Of a stretch of DNA of 19,812 nt, positions 6,857 to 13,634 are shown piece by piece. Origin of the DNA: RGIG4608 sp045635885. Lineage in GTDB: Bacteria; Bacillota; Clostridia; Oscillospirales; CAG-272. How positions within the stretch are numbered: position 1 is the stretch's first letter; every line of letters starts with the position of its first letter. Where the stretch lies: the NCBI GenBank assembly GCA_045635885.1, contig JAZTWO010000063.1, forward strand, positions 1 through 19,812. Direction: 5' to 3'. Made by a program: the position numbers and the translations under genes. Below the pieces are notes generated by a model. It searched no databases. It was given only the letters and a program-made list of their open reading frames with translations, and was not told where the DNA came from.

Positions 6857-8515
6857 TTATTTTTTGGGGAAAGAGTCCTTAAGACCAACAACACGATTGA
6901 AAGTGTTTTCGTATTTAGAGTCCTTGCAATAGTAACCGTCACGAACAAACTGGAACTTGTCACCTGCAGCCGCTTCAAGAAGGCAGGGTTCAACCTTACA
7001 ATGCTCAACCTTGATAAGAGAATTGGGGTTGAGATAATCGTTGTATGTCTTATCCTCGGGAATATCGTTTGTGTTCTCGATTGTAAAGAGATTATCGTAA
7101 AGCATCAATGTTGCCTCTTCACAATATGTTGCAGAGAGCCAGTGGATTGTACCCTTAATCTTTCTGCCGTCAACGGGCATACCGTTTCTTGTTTCAAGGT
7201 CGGCAGTGCAGTGGATTTCCTTGACTGTTCCGTCCTCGTTTTTGATGATTTCGTTGCATTTAACGATGTAAGCACCCATCAAACGAACCTCGCCCTCGGG
7301 CTTCATGCGGAAGAATTTTGGAGGTGGAACTTCTGCAAAGTCGCTTTCGTCGATGTAGAGTTCACGAGTGAAGGCAACCTCTCTTGTTCCTGCGCCTTCA
7401 ACTGAAGGATTATTGGGAACTTCGAAATATTCAACCTTATCCTCGGGATAGTTGGTTACAACCACCTTTATGGGATTTTTAACGCAAATTCTTCTGCTTG
7501 CGGTTGCGTTGAGCTCTTCACGAATGCAATGCTCAAGCATTTCAATGTCAACAAGGGAGTTTGCCTTTGCAACGCCTGCGCTTCTTACAAAATTGAAGAT
7601 TGAAGAGGGAGTGTAACCACGTCTGCGAAGTGCGCAGATTGTGGGAAGACGGGGGTCATCCCAACCGTCAACCATATTGTTTTCAACAAGGTAACGAAGG
7701 TATCTCTTGCTCATTACTGTGTGAGTAACGTTAAGACGAGCAAATTCTCTCTGCTTGGGATTGGGTTTGTTGTCAATGCCAATATTGTTGATTACCCACT
7801 CGTAAAGGGGACGGTGGTTTTCAAATTCAAGTGAGCAAAGTGAATATGTGATGCCCTCAAGTGCGTCCTGAATGGGATGCGCATAGTCATAAAGGGGATA
7901 GATGCACCACTTATCGCCCTGACGGTGATGGCTTGTGTGAACAATTCTATAGATTGCGGGGTCACGCATATTGAAGTTGGGGGATGCCATATCGATTTTT
8001 GCACGGAGCGTGCGTGTTCCGTCTGCAAATTCACCGTTCTTCATTCTTTCAAACAAATCAAGGTTTTCTTCAACACTGCGGTTACGGTAGGGGCTTTCTT
8101 TACCGGGCTGTGTAAGTGTGCCACGGTATTCTCTCATTTCGTCGGCAGAAAGGTCGCAAACATACGCCTTTCCGTCCTTGATGAGCTTGATTGCAAATTC
8201 ATAGCACTTTTCAAAATAGTCGGAGCCGTAATAAATTCCACCGTTGGGGATTGCACCGAGCCAATGAAGGTCCTCATAAATGGATTCAACGTATTCGTTA
8301 TCCTCTTTGGCAGGATTTGTGTCATCATAACGGAGGTTAAACTTTCCACCGTACTTTTTAGCGGTTTCATAGTTAATCATAATCGCCTTTGCAGAGCCGA
8401 TGTGGAGGTATCCGTTGGGCTCGGGAGGGAAGCGAGTTATGATTTTTATATCGGGATTTTCAGCCAAATCCGCATCAATTATATCGTGTATAAAGTTGGA
8501 GCTTATTTCTTCCAT
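6857..8515 (-). CDS. glnS: Glutaminyl-tRNA synthetase
   Basis: Class I synthetase that charges tRNA-Gln directly with glutamine. The 552 residues include the GlnRS signature RFPPEPNGYLHIG (28-40), FNLRYDDTNP (59-68), the EFENHRPLYEW region (230-240), and the KMSKS-equivalent VMSKR (267-271), followed by the two beta-barrel anticodon-binding domains. The usual HIGH motif reads HIGS (38-41). The PPEPNG prefix and the VMSK form separate it from GluRS. AAAGGAG lies 7 nt before the ATG. It lies 16 bp after gltX in the same transcript. Having GlnRS suggests Gln-tRNA need not be made by the amidotransferase route, but whether GatCAB also exists cannot be seen here. Confidence 0.96.
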   Translation of the reverse strand: MEEISSNFIHDIIDADLAENPDIKIITRFPPEPNGYLHIGSAKAIMINYETAKKYGGKFNLRYDDTNPAKEDNEYVESIYEDLHWLGAIPNGGIYYGSDYFEKCYEFAIKLIKDGKAYVCDLSADEMREYRGTLTQPGKESPYRNRSVEENLDLFERMKNGEFADGTRTLRAKIDMASPNFNMRDPAIYRIVHTSHHRQGDKWCIYPLYDYAHPIQDALEGITYSLCSLEFENHRPLYEWVINNIGIDNKPNPKQREFARLNVTHTVMSKRYLRYLVENNMVDGWDDPRLPTICALRRRGYTPSSIFNFVRSAGVAKANSLVDIEMLEHCIREELNATASRRICVKNPIKVVVTNYPEDKVEYFEVPNNPSVEGAGTREVAFTRELYIDESDFAEVPPPKFFRMKPEGEVRLMGAYIVKCNEIIKNEDGTVKEIHCTADLETRNGMPVDGRKIKGTIHWLSATYCEEATLMLYDNLFTIENTNDIPEDKTYNDYLNPNSLIKVEHCKVEPCLLEAAAGDKFQFVRDGYYCKDSKYENTFNRVVGLKDSFPKK

Positions 8516-8531
8516 AACAGTTCTCCTTTAA

Positions 8532-10217
8532 TTAAAATTTATTGAGCATAGAGTCAATTCTTGCAATGGTTTCATCATAGCCGATGATTTGCATTACTGT
8601 GTAGAGGTCGGGGGCATTTGTTTTGCCTGTTACCGCAACACGAATGAACATTGAAACGTCTGCAACGTTGCCGCCAAAGTTTTCGGGATTTGCCTTAAAT
8701 TCCTTCATATCTGCAGCAAAGCCGATTTCGGTTGCGATGGTTTTAATCTTTTCAAACCAAGTGTTCATATCGTCAGAGTAGTCATAGTTTGTCTTGAAGA
8801 GCTCAAGGGATTTCTTAATGTCCTCGCACTTAAAGTTTTCGGGATATTCCTCTTTAATCTCAAAGAGAGGAGCAAAGAAGAAGCCCATATAATCTTTTGC
8901 GTCGGACCATTTTGCAAGGTCTTTTCTTGGCTTTTTGCCACCACGACCGATTGCAAGAATCTGCTTTGACATTTCTTCGTTTTCACGAAGGAGGGTTGCA
9001 AATTCAACGTCGAATTCATTTGCCCAGTCCACAAGACGCTCATAAACTGTGTCGGCATCCATTCGGGAGATTACGTTCTTTGAAACGTCTGTGAGCTTAT
9101 TAATATCGTAAAGACAACCGGAGCTTGACATCTTCTTTAAAGAGAAGGGGAAGTCGGTGTATTTTTTGTCGGGGTTTTGCGCGTGCCAGTCCTCATAGTT
9201 GGAGTTAAGGAGTGTCATAACGTATTCAACAACGCAGTCCTTGTCATAACCAAGCTCACGATAATATTCCATATTAGAACCAAGGTCACGCTTTGAGAAT
9301 TTCTTCTTTGAGCCGTTTTCACCCATCTGCATAATGGGGGAGATGTGCGCATATTTGGGAAGCTTAAATCCAAGGAAACGGAAAAGCATGATATGACGGG
9401 ACAAGCTTGCATACCATTCGTCACCACGAATAACGTGTGTTGTGCCCATCAAGTGATCGTCAACTGCGTGTGCAAAGTGGTAAGAGGGAACTCCATCACT
9501 CTTAAGAAGAACTTCGTCGCGGTCGTTTTCGGGCAATTCACGGTCGCCTTTTATAAGGTCTGTGAATTTAATCTTCTTGTCGGGGTCACCGTCAGAGAGC
9601 ATACGAAGAACGAAGGGGTCGCCTGCTTCAAGATGTGCCTTAACCTCGTCAATTGTGAAGTTACGGTTTTTAAGCATTTCTTCTCTCTGCTCGCCATTGT
9701 CCTCGTGCCAGTCCTTTGACTTAACCTCTGCCTTTTTGTCAACTGAGTTGAGTGCTTCAAGCTCTTCTTTTGTTGTGAAAACAGGATATGCCTTGCCTTC
9801 TTCAACGAGTTTTTTAGCAAAAACGTGATAGATGTCAACTCTGTTTGATTGCTTATAAGGACCGTAGTTACCACAGTCGGTGAGGTTTCCGTTTTCGTCA
9901 AGGATTGCACCCTCGTCGAAAGTGATTCCGTAATAGTTAAACGTTTTAATAAGACTTTCTGCCGCACCTGCAACCTCACGCTTTGCGTCGGTGTCTTCAA
10001 TTCTGAGGTAGAAAACGCCACCGCTCTGGTGAGCAAGACGCTCGCCAACGAGTGTGGGGAAAAGTCCGCCAAAGTGAACAAAACCTGTGGGGCTGGGAGC
10101 AAAACGAGTTACCTTTGCACCTTCAGGCAACTGACGTGCAGGGTACATTGCTTCAACTTCCTCGGGAGTTTTTGTTACGTTGGGAAAAAGTAAATCTGCT
10201 AAAAGCTTGTAATCCAT
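8532..10217 (-). CDS. gltX: Glutamyl-tRNA synthetase
   Basis: Class I synthetase charging tRNA-Glu. The 561-residue protein has RFAPSPTGFVHFGG (38-51, the HIGH-equivalent being HFGG), FYLRIEDTDAKRE (69-81), VIRGDEWYASLSRH (262-275) and the KMSKS-equivalent KKFSKRD (305-311), then a helical anticodon-binding domain. About 35 residues precede the Rossmann fold, and the protein is longer than the classic 470-500-residue bacterial GluRS; I believe this longer form with HFGG is common in Clostridia, but this is from memory. AAAGGA lies about 12 nt before the ATG, which is a long spacing. It follows the MBL hydrolase gene by 21 bp. Confidence 0.94.
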   Translation of the reverse strand: MDYKLLADLLFPNVTKTPEEVEAMYPARQLPEGAKVTRFAPSPTGFVHFGGLFPTLVGERLAHQSGGVFYLRIEDTDAKREVAGAAESLIKTFNYYGITFDEGAILDENGNLTDCGNYGPYKQSNRVDIYHVFAKKLVEEGKAYPVFTTKEELEALNSVDKKAEVKSKDWHEDNGEQREEMLKNRNFTIDEVKAHLEAGDPFVLRMLSDGDPDKKIKFTDLIKGDRELPENDRDEVLLKSDGVPSYHFAHAVDDHLMGTTHVIRGDEWYASLSRHIMLFRFLGFKLPKYAHISPIMQMGENGSKKKFSKRDLGSNMEYYRELGYDKDCVVEYVMTLLNSNYEDWHAQNPDKKYTDFPFSLKKMSSSGCLYDINKLTDVSKNVISRMDADTVYERLVDWANEFDVEFATLLRENEEMSKQILAIGRGGKKPRKDLAKWSDAKDYMGFFFAPLFEIKEEYPENFKCEDIKKSLELFKTNYDYSDDMNTWFEKIKTIATEIGFAADMKEFKANPENFGGNVADVSMFIRVAVTGKTNAPDLYTVMQIIGYDETIARIDSMLNKF

Positions 10218-10238
10218 AATTTTATTAAATCCTTTCGG

Positions 10239-10865
10239 TTATATATCAAAATAATATTTCAATTTTTCGGTTGCTTGTCGCAAGGTGGAGCTTTCTCCGT
10301 GACCGCAATAGATCCAACGGTTTTCACTCTCTGCCATTTTGATAAGCATTTGAAGTGAGGTTTTAAGCGCATTCACATCGCCACCGTAGAGGTCGTATCT
10401 GCCAAAACCTTGTGCAAAAATTGTGTCACCGCTAATAAGGGAGTCACCCGTATCGTAGCACACGGAACCCTTTGTGTGACCGGGGGTGTGCAAAACCGTG
10501 ATTTTTTCGTCGCCCAAAGCAATAACGTCGCCATCCTTAAGTAAAACGCCCGCCTTTTCAATGGCAAAATCGTTTCCGGTAAAAGTGCGATAGGCATTTT
10601 TGTCGGAATCGGTGAGCATCTCGTCGTCAAGCTCGTGAACGTAAAGCGGAGCACCGGTTGCCTCTCTTAATTCGTTCGCCCTCCAAATGTGGTCGAAATG
10701 ACCGTGAGTTAAAAGAATGCCTTTAAGGGATAGCTTGCGTTCCTCAAGAGCCTTAAGTATTTTCTTTTCTGAAATCGACGGATCAACCACAAATGCCTCT
10801 TTTCCGTTATGAACAATGTAGCAATTCGAGGTAAATCCAATCGTAGGCAGGGAAATTATCTCCAT
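10239..10865 (-). CDS. Metallo-beta-lactamase-fold hydrolase (glyoxalase II-like)
   Basis: A 208-residue soluble MBL-fold enzyme resembling hydroxyacylglutathione hydrolase-like proteins (YqgX/GloB type), which hydrolyse thioesters; the true substrate is not known. The dinuclear metal site is complete: THGHFDHI (53-60), H130 within HTPGHTKGS, D147 in SGDTIF and H189 in CGHG. The FGRYDLYGGD segment (154-163) is typical of the subfamily. An in-frame TTG at 10877 would add four residues, but it overlaps the GGAGG ribosome site (10871-10875), which serves the ATG at 10865 with 5-nt spacing. It is the first gene of the gltX-glnS unit, behind a near-consensus promoter. Confidence 0.92.
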   Translation of the reverse strand: MEIISLPTIGFTSNCYIVHNGKEAFVVDPSISEKKILKALEERKLSLKGILLTHGHFDHIWRANELREATGAPLYVHELDDEMLTDSDKNAYRTFTGNDFAIEKAGVLLKDGDVIALGDEKITVLHTPGHTKGSVCYDTGDSLISGDTIFAQGFGRYDLYGGDVNALKTSLQMLIKMAESENRWIYCGHGESSTLRQATEKLKYYFDI

Positions 10866-10894
10866 AAAGCCCTCCAAATTAGAATAATCATAAT

Positions 10895-10923
10895 ATTATA
10901 ACACAAAAAAATCGAATTATCAA
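10895..10923 (-). promoter_or_regulatory. Sigma-A promoter for the MBL-gltX-glnS-DUF1294 operon
   Basis: On the minus strand TTGATA (10918-10923), a 17-nt spacer and a perfect TATAAT (10895-10900) preceded by TGT (extended -10). The predicted start lies about 25 nt before the MBL hydrolase ATG, leaving a short leader without room for a T-box or riboswitch. Confidence 0.8.
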
Positions 10924-10929
10924 TAGCGA

Positions 10930-11022
10930 TTAATTAAATATGTAATTATTTTTGAATATTTTCTGCAATTTTTCCGCCTCGCCTTCAAATTTTGATTTGT
11001 CGGGGAGATTGATATAACCCAT
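10930..11022 (-). CDS. Possible 30-aa small ORF or gene remnant
   Basis: ATG at 11022 to TAA at 10930 encodes a 30-residue peptide starting MGYINLPDKSKFEGEAEKLQ and ending in a Lys/Asn-rich helix-like stretch. Amino acid and codon choice look protein-like, but no ribosome site is visible, and the frame stays open upstream into the palindromic repeat at 11033. It may be the surviving end of an older gene cut by the repeat, a repeat-borne peptide, or chance. Its stop lies only 7 bp from the -35 of the adjacent promoter. Confidence 0.2.
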   Translation of the reverse strand: MGYINLPDKSKFEGEAEKLQKIFKNNYIFN

Positions 11023-11032
11023 TGTTTGTGGT

Positions 11033-11140
11033 CCACGCAAGATTCTTCGGTCGCAAGCTCCCTCAAGAATGACGCGTGGGTTCAATGTTTGCAAGGGTTC
11101 CGCGCGTCATCCTCGAGCGTAAGCGAAGGATCTTGCGCGG
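11033..11140. repeat. Double palindromic intergenic repeat element
   Basis: Two imperfect hairpin units face each other across a 20-nt spacer. The left unit (11033-11079) has outer arms CCACGC/GCGTGG and inner arms ATTCTT/AAGAAT. The right unit (11100-11140) has CCGCGC/GCGCGG and ATCCT/AGGAT. The right unit read in reverse complement resembles the left one: both begin CC(A/G)CGCAAGAT(T/C)CTTCG and end in an (A/G)ATGACGCG(T/C)GG sequence. It is much more GC-rich than its surroundings, as expected for a mobile or dispersed repeat. It encodes no protein that I can support. Confidence 0.7.
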
Positions 11141-11297
11141 CAGGTGAACGAAGAATTTTTGCCATTTTGCTTCAACTACCCCCCATAAATCCCAATTTTT
11201 GCACTTAAAATCATCAAAACGAATAAGCATTGTGAAAAATATACAAAAATCGCGTCCGAATTTCTACATTCGGTGTTGACAAATATCAAAAAAACTC
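11141..11297. other. Non-coding stretch upstream of the EF-G2 gene
   Basis: AT-rich with no credible ORF. The only structure I see is a small inverted repeat, CCGAAT (11256-11261) and ATTCGG (11268-11273), immediately before a TTGACA at 11276-11281. That TTGACA has no suitably spaced -10. The repeat could be an operator or nothing. Confidence 0.3.
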
Positions 11298-11326
11298 TTG
11301 AAAAATAAAGAAAAAATGTGTATAAT
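11298..11326 (+). promoter_or_regulatory. Promoter for the EF-G2-type GTPase gene
   Basis: TTGAAA (11298-11303), a 17-nt spacer and a perfect TATAAT (11321-11326). The start of transcription is expected near 11333, giving a leader of about 100 nt. Confidence 0.75.
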
Positions 11327-11405
11327 AGATGACAAGATGGAAAATAATTGCCCGAAATATTAATTTTGGTTAATAATTTAGCATTTTACATACTAATTTG
11401 AAAGG

Positions 11406-11423
11406 GCTCGGCAAAAGTCGAGC
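11406..11423 (+). promoter_or_regulatory. Leader hairpin beside the ribosome site of the EF-G2 gene
   Basis: GCTCGGC (11406-11412), loop AAAA and GTCGAGC (11417-11423) make a 7-bp stem with one G-U pair. It is followed directly by the weak AAGG ribosome site (11425-11428) and the ATG at 11437. It could stabilise the mRNA or tune initiation; there is no direct evidence for either. Confidence 0.4.
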
Positions 11424-11436
11424 AAGGTAAATTCCT

Positions 11437-13494
11437 ATGCAAAACATTGAAACAAAAAGAATCAGAAACTTAGCGCTCCTTGGCCATAGCGGCAGCGGTA
11501 AGACTTCTCTCGCAGAGGCGATGCTTCACATAGCAGGCGCATCTGACAGATTCGGTAACGTTACTGACGGTACAACCGTTTGTGACTATGATCCTGAAGA
11601 AATTAAGCGTGGCTTTTCACTTGCATCAAAGGTAGCTCCTTTTATGTGGAAGAACACAAAAATTAACGTTCTTGACACACCCGGCTTCCTTGATTTCGTT
11701 GGTGAAGTTAAGCAGGCACTCAGAGTTGCAGACGCAGCTCTCATTCTTGTTGACGGTAAGGCAGGTATCGAAGTTGGTACAGAGCTTGCTTGGGACTATG
11801 CACAAGAAACAGGACTTCCCACAGCGTTCTTTATTAATAAATTTGATGACAACGAAGCAAGATTTGGTAGAGTTCTTGACTCCCTTCATGAAAAATTCGG
11901 TAAAAACATTTGTCCTTTGACCATTCCCATGGTTCAGGACGGTGTAGTTGTTGGTGCTATCGACCTTATTAAGCAGGAAGCTCACGTGTTTAATAACAAG
12001 GGTCAGCACTCCATTCAGCCCGTTCCCGCAGAAAGCGTTGAGGCAATGGAAAAATACCGTGACATGCTTATGGAAGCGGTTGCTACAACTGATGAAGATT
12101 TGATGATGAAGTATTTCGAGGGTGAAGAAATCACACCTATGGAAGCACTTAACGCAGTTCACGAGGGCGTTATCCACGGTGATATCGTTCCTGTTCTTTG
12201 TGGCGCTGCAACAAAGCTTTGGGGTGTTTGGTCACTCCTTGACGTTATCGACGAATCCTTCCCAAGACACACTGCAAAGGGAAGCGAAGCTCTTGAAAAC
12301 GGTGGTTCAAAGGAAATTGAAACAGAAGGCGAAACAGCTCTCTTCGTATTCAAGACAGTATCTGACCCATTCGTTGGTAAGATGTCCTTCTTCAAGGTTA
12401 TGAACGGTACACTTCGTAAGGATATGCTCCTTAAGAACACAACAACTGATACAAACGAAAAGATGTCCCATATCTATATCATTAAGGGTAAGACACAGAC
12501 AGAGGTTGACACACTTTGCTGTGGTGATATTGGTATGACAGCTAAGCTTGCTAATACAAATACAGGTGATACACTTGCTTGGAATAGCGATATTCACTAT
12601 GCAAGAACAACATATCCCGAGCCCTTTATGGCTCAGTCAATTTCTCCTCTTTCCAAGGGTGATGAAGATAAGATTTCTCTTGGTGTAACAAAGCTTTGTG
12701 AAGAGGATAAGACAATTAAGTTTGAAAACAATCCCGAAACACATCAGCTCGTTCTTTACGGTATGGGTGATATGCACATTTCCGTTATCGAAGCGAAGCT
12801 TAAATCAAGATTTGGCGTATCCGTTAAGCTTGACGTTCCTAAGATTGCATACCGTGAAATGATTACAAAGAGAGTTCAGGTTCAGGGTAAACATAAGAAG
12901 CAGTCCGGTGGTCACGGTCAGTACGGTGACGTTAAGATTGAATTCTTCCCCGGTGAAGAAGAAGGTCTTACATTTACAGAGTCCACTGTTGGTGGTTCAG
13001 TTCCTAAGAACTTCCATCCCGCAGTTCAGAAGGGTCTTGAAGATTCTATGAAACGTGGTGTTTACGGTTATCCCGTAATCAAGCTTGCAGCTAACCTCTT
13101 TGATGGTTCTTACCACGACGTTGACTCTAACGAAATGTCATTTAAGATGGCTGCATCTCTTGCTTATAAAGAGTGCATGAAGCTTGCTAACCCCGTTCTT
13201 CTTGAACCCGTTGGCGACCTTGCAGTTACAGTTCCCGAATCTTACGTTGGTGACGTTATGTCCAACCTTAACAAGAGACGTGGTAGCGTTATGGGTATGG
13301 ATCCCGCTGAAAAGCGTGGTTATACAACAATCAACGCAACAATTCCTAAGGCAGAAATCCTTGATTATACAATTACTCTTCGTGCTATGACACAGGGTAG
13401 AGGTAGCTTTACATTTGTAGAAACAGGTTATGAACAGGTTCCTATGAATATCGCTATGAAGATTAAGGAAGAAAACGCTGTAGCAGAGGAATAA
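11437..13494 (+). CDS. fusA: EF-G-like translational GTPase (EF-G2-type paralogue)
   Basis: A 685-residue protein with the full five-domain EF-G layout. GTPase motifs are GHSGSGKT (16-23), switch I with DYDPEEIKRGFS (50-61), switch II DTPGF (80-84) and NKFD (134-137). Canonical EF-G has GHVDAGKT and DTPGH; the Ser-rich P-loop and loss of the catalytic His place this in the EF-G-like/EF-G2 branch found in many Firmicutes. The C-terminal domain IV (GHGQYGDVKIEF, YGYPVIKLAA) is intact, so ribosome binding is likely. The canonical EF-G is presumably elsewhere. It differs from tetracycline-protection proteins in these motifs. Its codons are strongly biased to GGT, CGT, GTT and CTT, unlike its neighbours, suggesting high expression. 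It is monocistronic. Confidence 0.9.
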   Translation: MQNIETKRIRNLALLGHSGSGKTSLAEAMLHIAGASDRFGNVTDGTTVCDYDPEEIKRGFSLASKVAPFMWKNTKINVLDTPGFLDFVGEVKQALRVADAALILVDGKAGIEVGTELAWDYAQETGLPTAFFINKFDDNEARFGRVLDSLHEKFGKNICPLTIPMVQDGVVVGAIDLIKQEAHVFNNKGQHSIQPVPAESVEAMEKYRDMLMEAVATTDEDLMMKYFEGEEITPMEALNAVHEGVIHGDIVPVLCGAATKLWGVWSLLDVIDESFPRHTAKGSEALENGGSKEIETEGETALFVFKTVSDPFVGKMSFFKVMNGTLRKDMLLKNTTTDTNEKMSHIYIIKGKTQTEVDTLCCGDIGMTAKLANTNTGDTLAWNSDIHYARTTYPEPFMAQSISPLSKGDEDKISLGVTKLCEEDKTIKFENNPETHQLVLYGMGDMHISVIEAKLKSRFGVSVKLDVPKIAYREMITKRVQVQGKHKKQSGGHGQYGDVKIEFFPGEEEGLTFTESTVGGSVPKNFHPAVQKGLEDSMKRGVYGYPVIKLAANLFDGSYHDVDSNEMSFKMAASLAYKECMKLANPVLLEPVGDLAVTVPESYVGDVMSNLNKRRGSVMGMDPAEKRGYTTINATIPKAEILDYTITLRAMTQGRGSFTFVETGYEQVPMNIAMKIKEENAVAEE

Positions 13495-13511
13495 TTAATT
13501 TAAACGGCAAC

Positions 13512-13537
13512 GATTGCAAGATTTCCTCCTTGCAATC
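13512..13537 (+). terminator. First hairpin downstream of the EF-G2 gene
   Basis: GATTGCAAG (13512-13520) and CTTGCAATC (13529-13537) form a perfect 9-bp stem with an 8-nt loop. There is no U tail, so alone it would protect the 3' end or help pausing rather than terminate. Confidence 0.5.
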
Positions 13538-13540
13538 ACA

Positions 13541-13577
13541 GCAGGCGAAGAATACTCTTCGCCTGCATTTTTTCTTT
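13541..13577 (+). terminator. Rho-independent terminator of the EF-G2 gene
   Basis: GCAGGCGAAGA (13541-13551) and TCTTCGCCTGC (13556-13566) form a perfect 11-bp stem with a 4-nt loop, followed by attttttcttt. It lies 46 bp past the stop codon. Confidence 0.92.
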
Positions 13578-13588
13578 GTAACCATACA

Positions 13589-13628
13589 AAAAACCAAAGG
13601 CACTCAAAACTGAGTGCCTTTAGTTTTT
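13589..13628. terminator. Terminator of the lipoprotein gene, probably bidirectional
   Basis: AAAGGCACTCA (13596-13606) and TGAGTGCCTTT (13611-13621) form a perfect 11-bp stem with loop aaac. On the minus strand it is followed by ggttttttg, and on the + strand by agtttttat. Its main role is to end the minus-strand lipoprotein transcript, 14 bp past that stop, with backup for the EF-G2 transcript. Confidence 0.88.
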
Positions 13629-13634
13629 ATGGGA

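Noticed and set aside
7877..8545. Long + strand ORF of 222 codons opposite glnS
   Set aside because: Antisense to a clear glutaminyl-tRNA synthetase; Cys/Val/Phe-rich composition typical of a shadow frame; no ribosome site.
9551..10102. 183-codon minus-strand ORF within gltX
   Set aside because: Another frame of the same strand inside gltX; Ser/Thr/Leu-rich translation without family motifs.
10866..10894. T-box or riboswitch leader for the gltX-glnS operon
   Set aside because: The leader predicted from the promoter at 10895-10923 is only about 25 nt, too short for either.
11626..12177. 183-codon minus-strand ORF within the EF-G2 gene
   Set aside because: Antisense shadow of the GTPase coding sequence, with odd His/Cys/Phe-rich composition.
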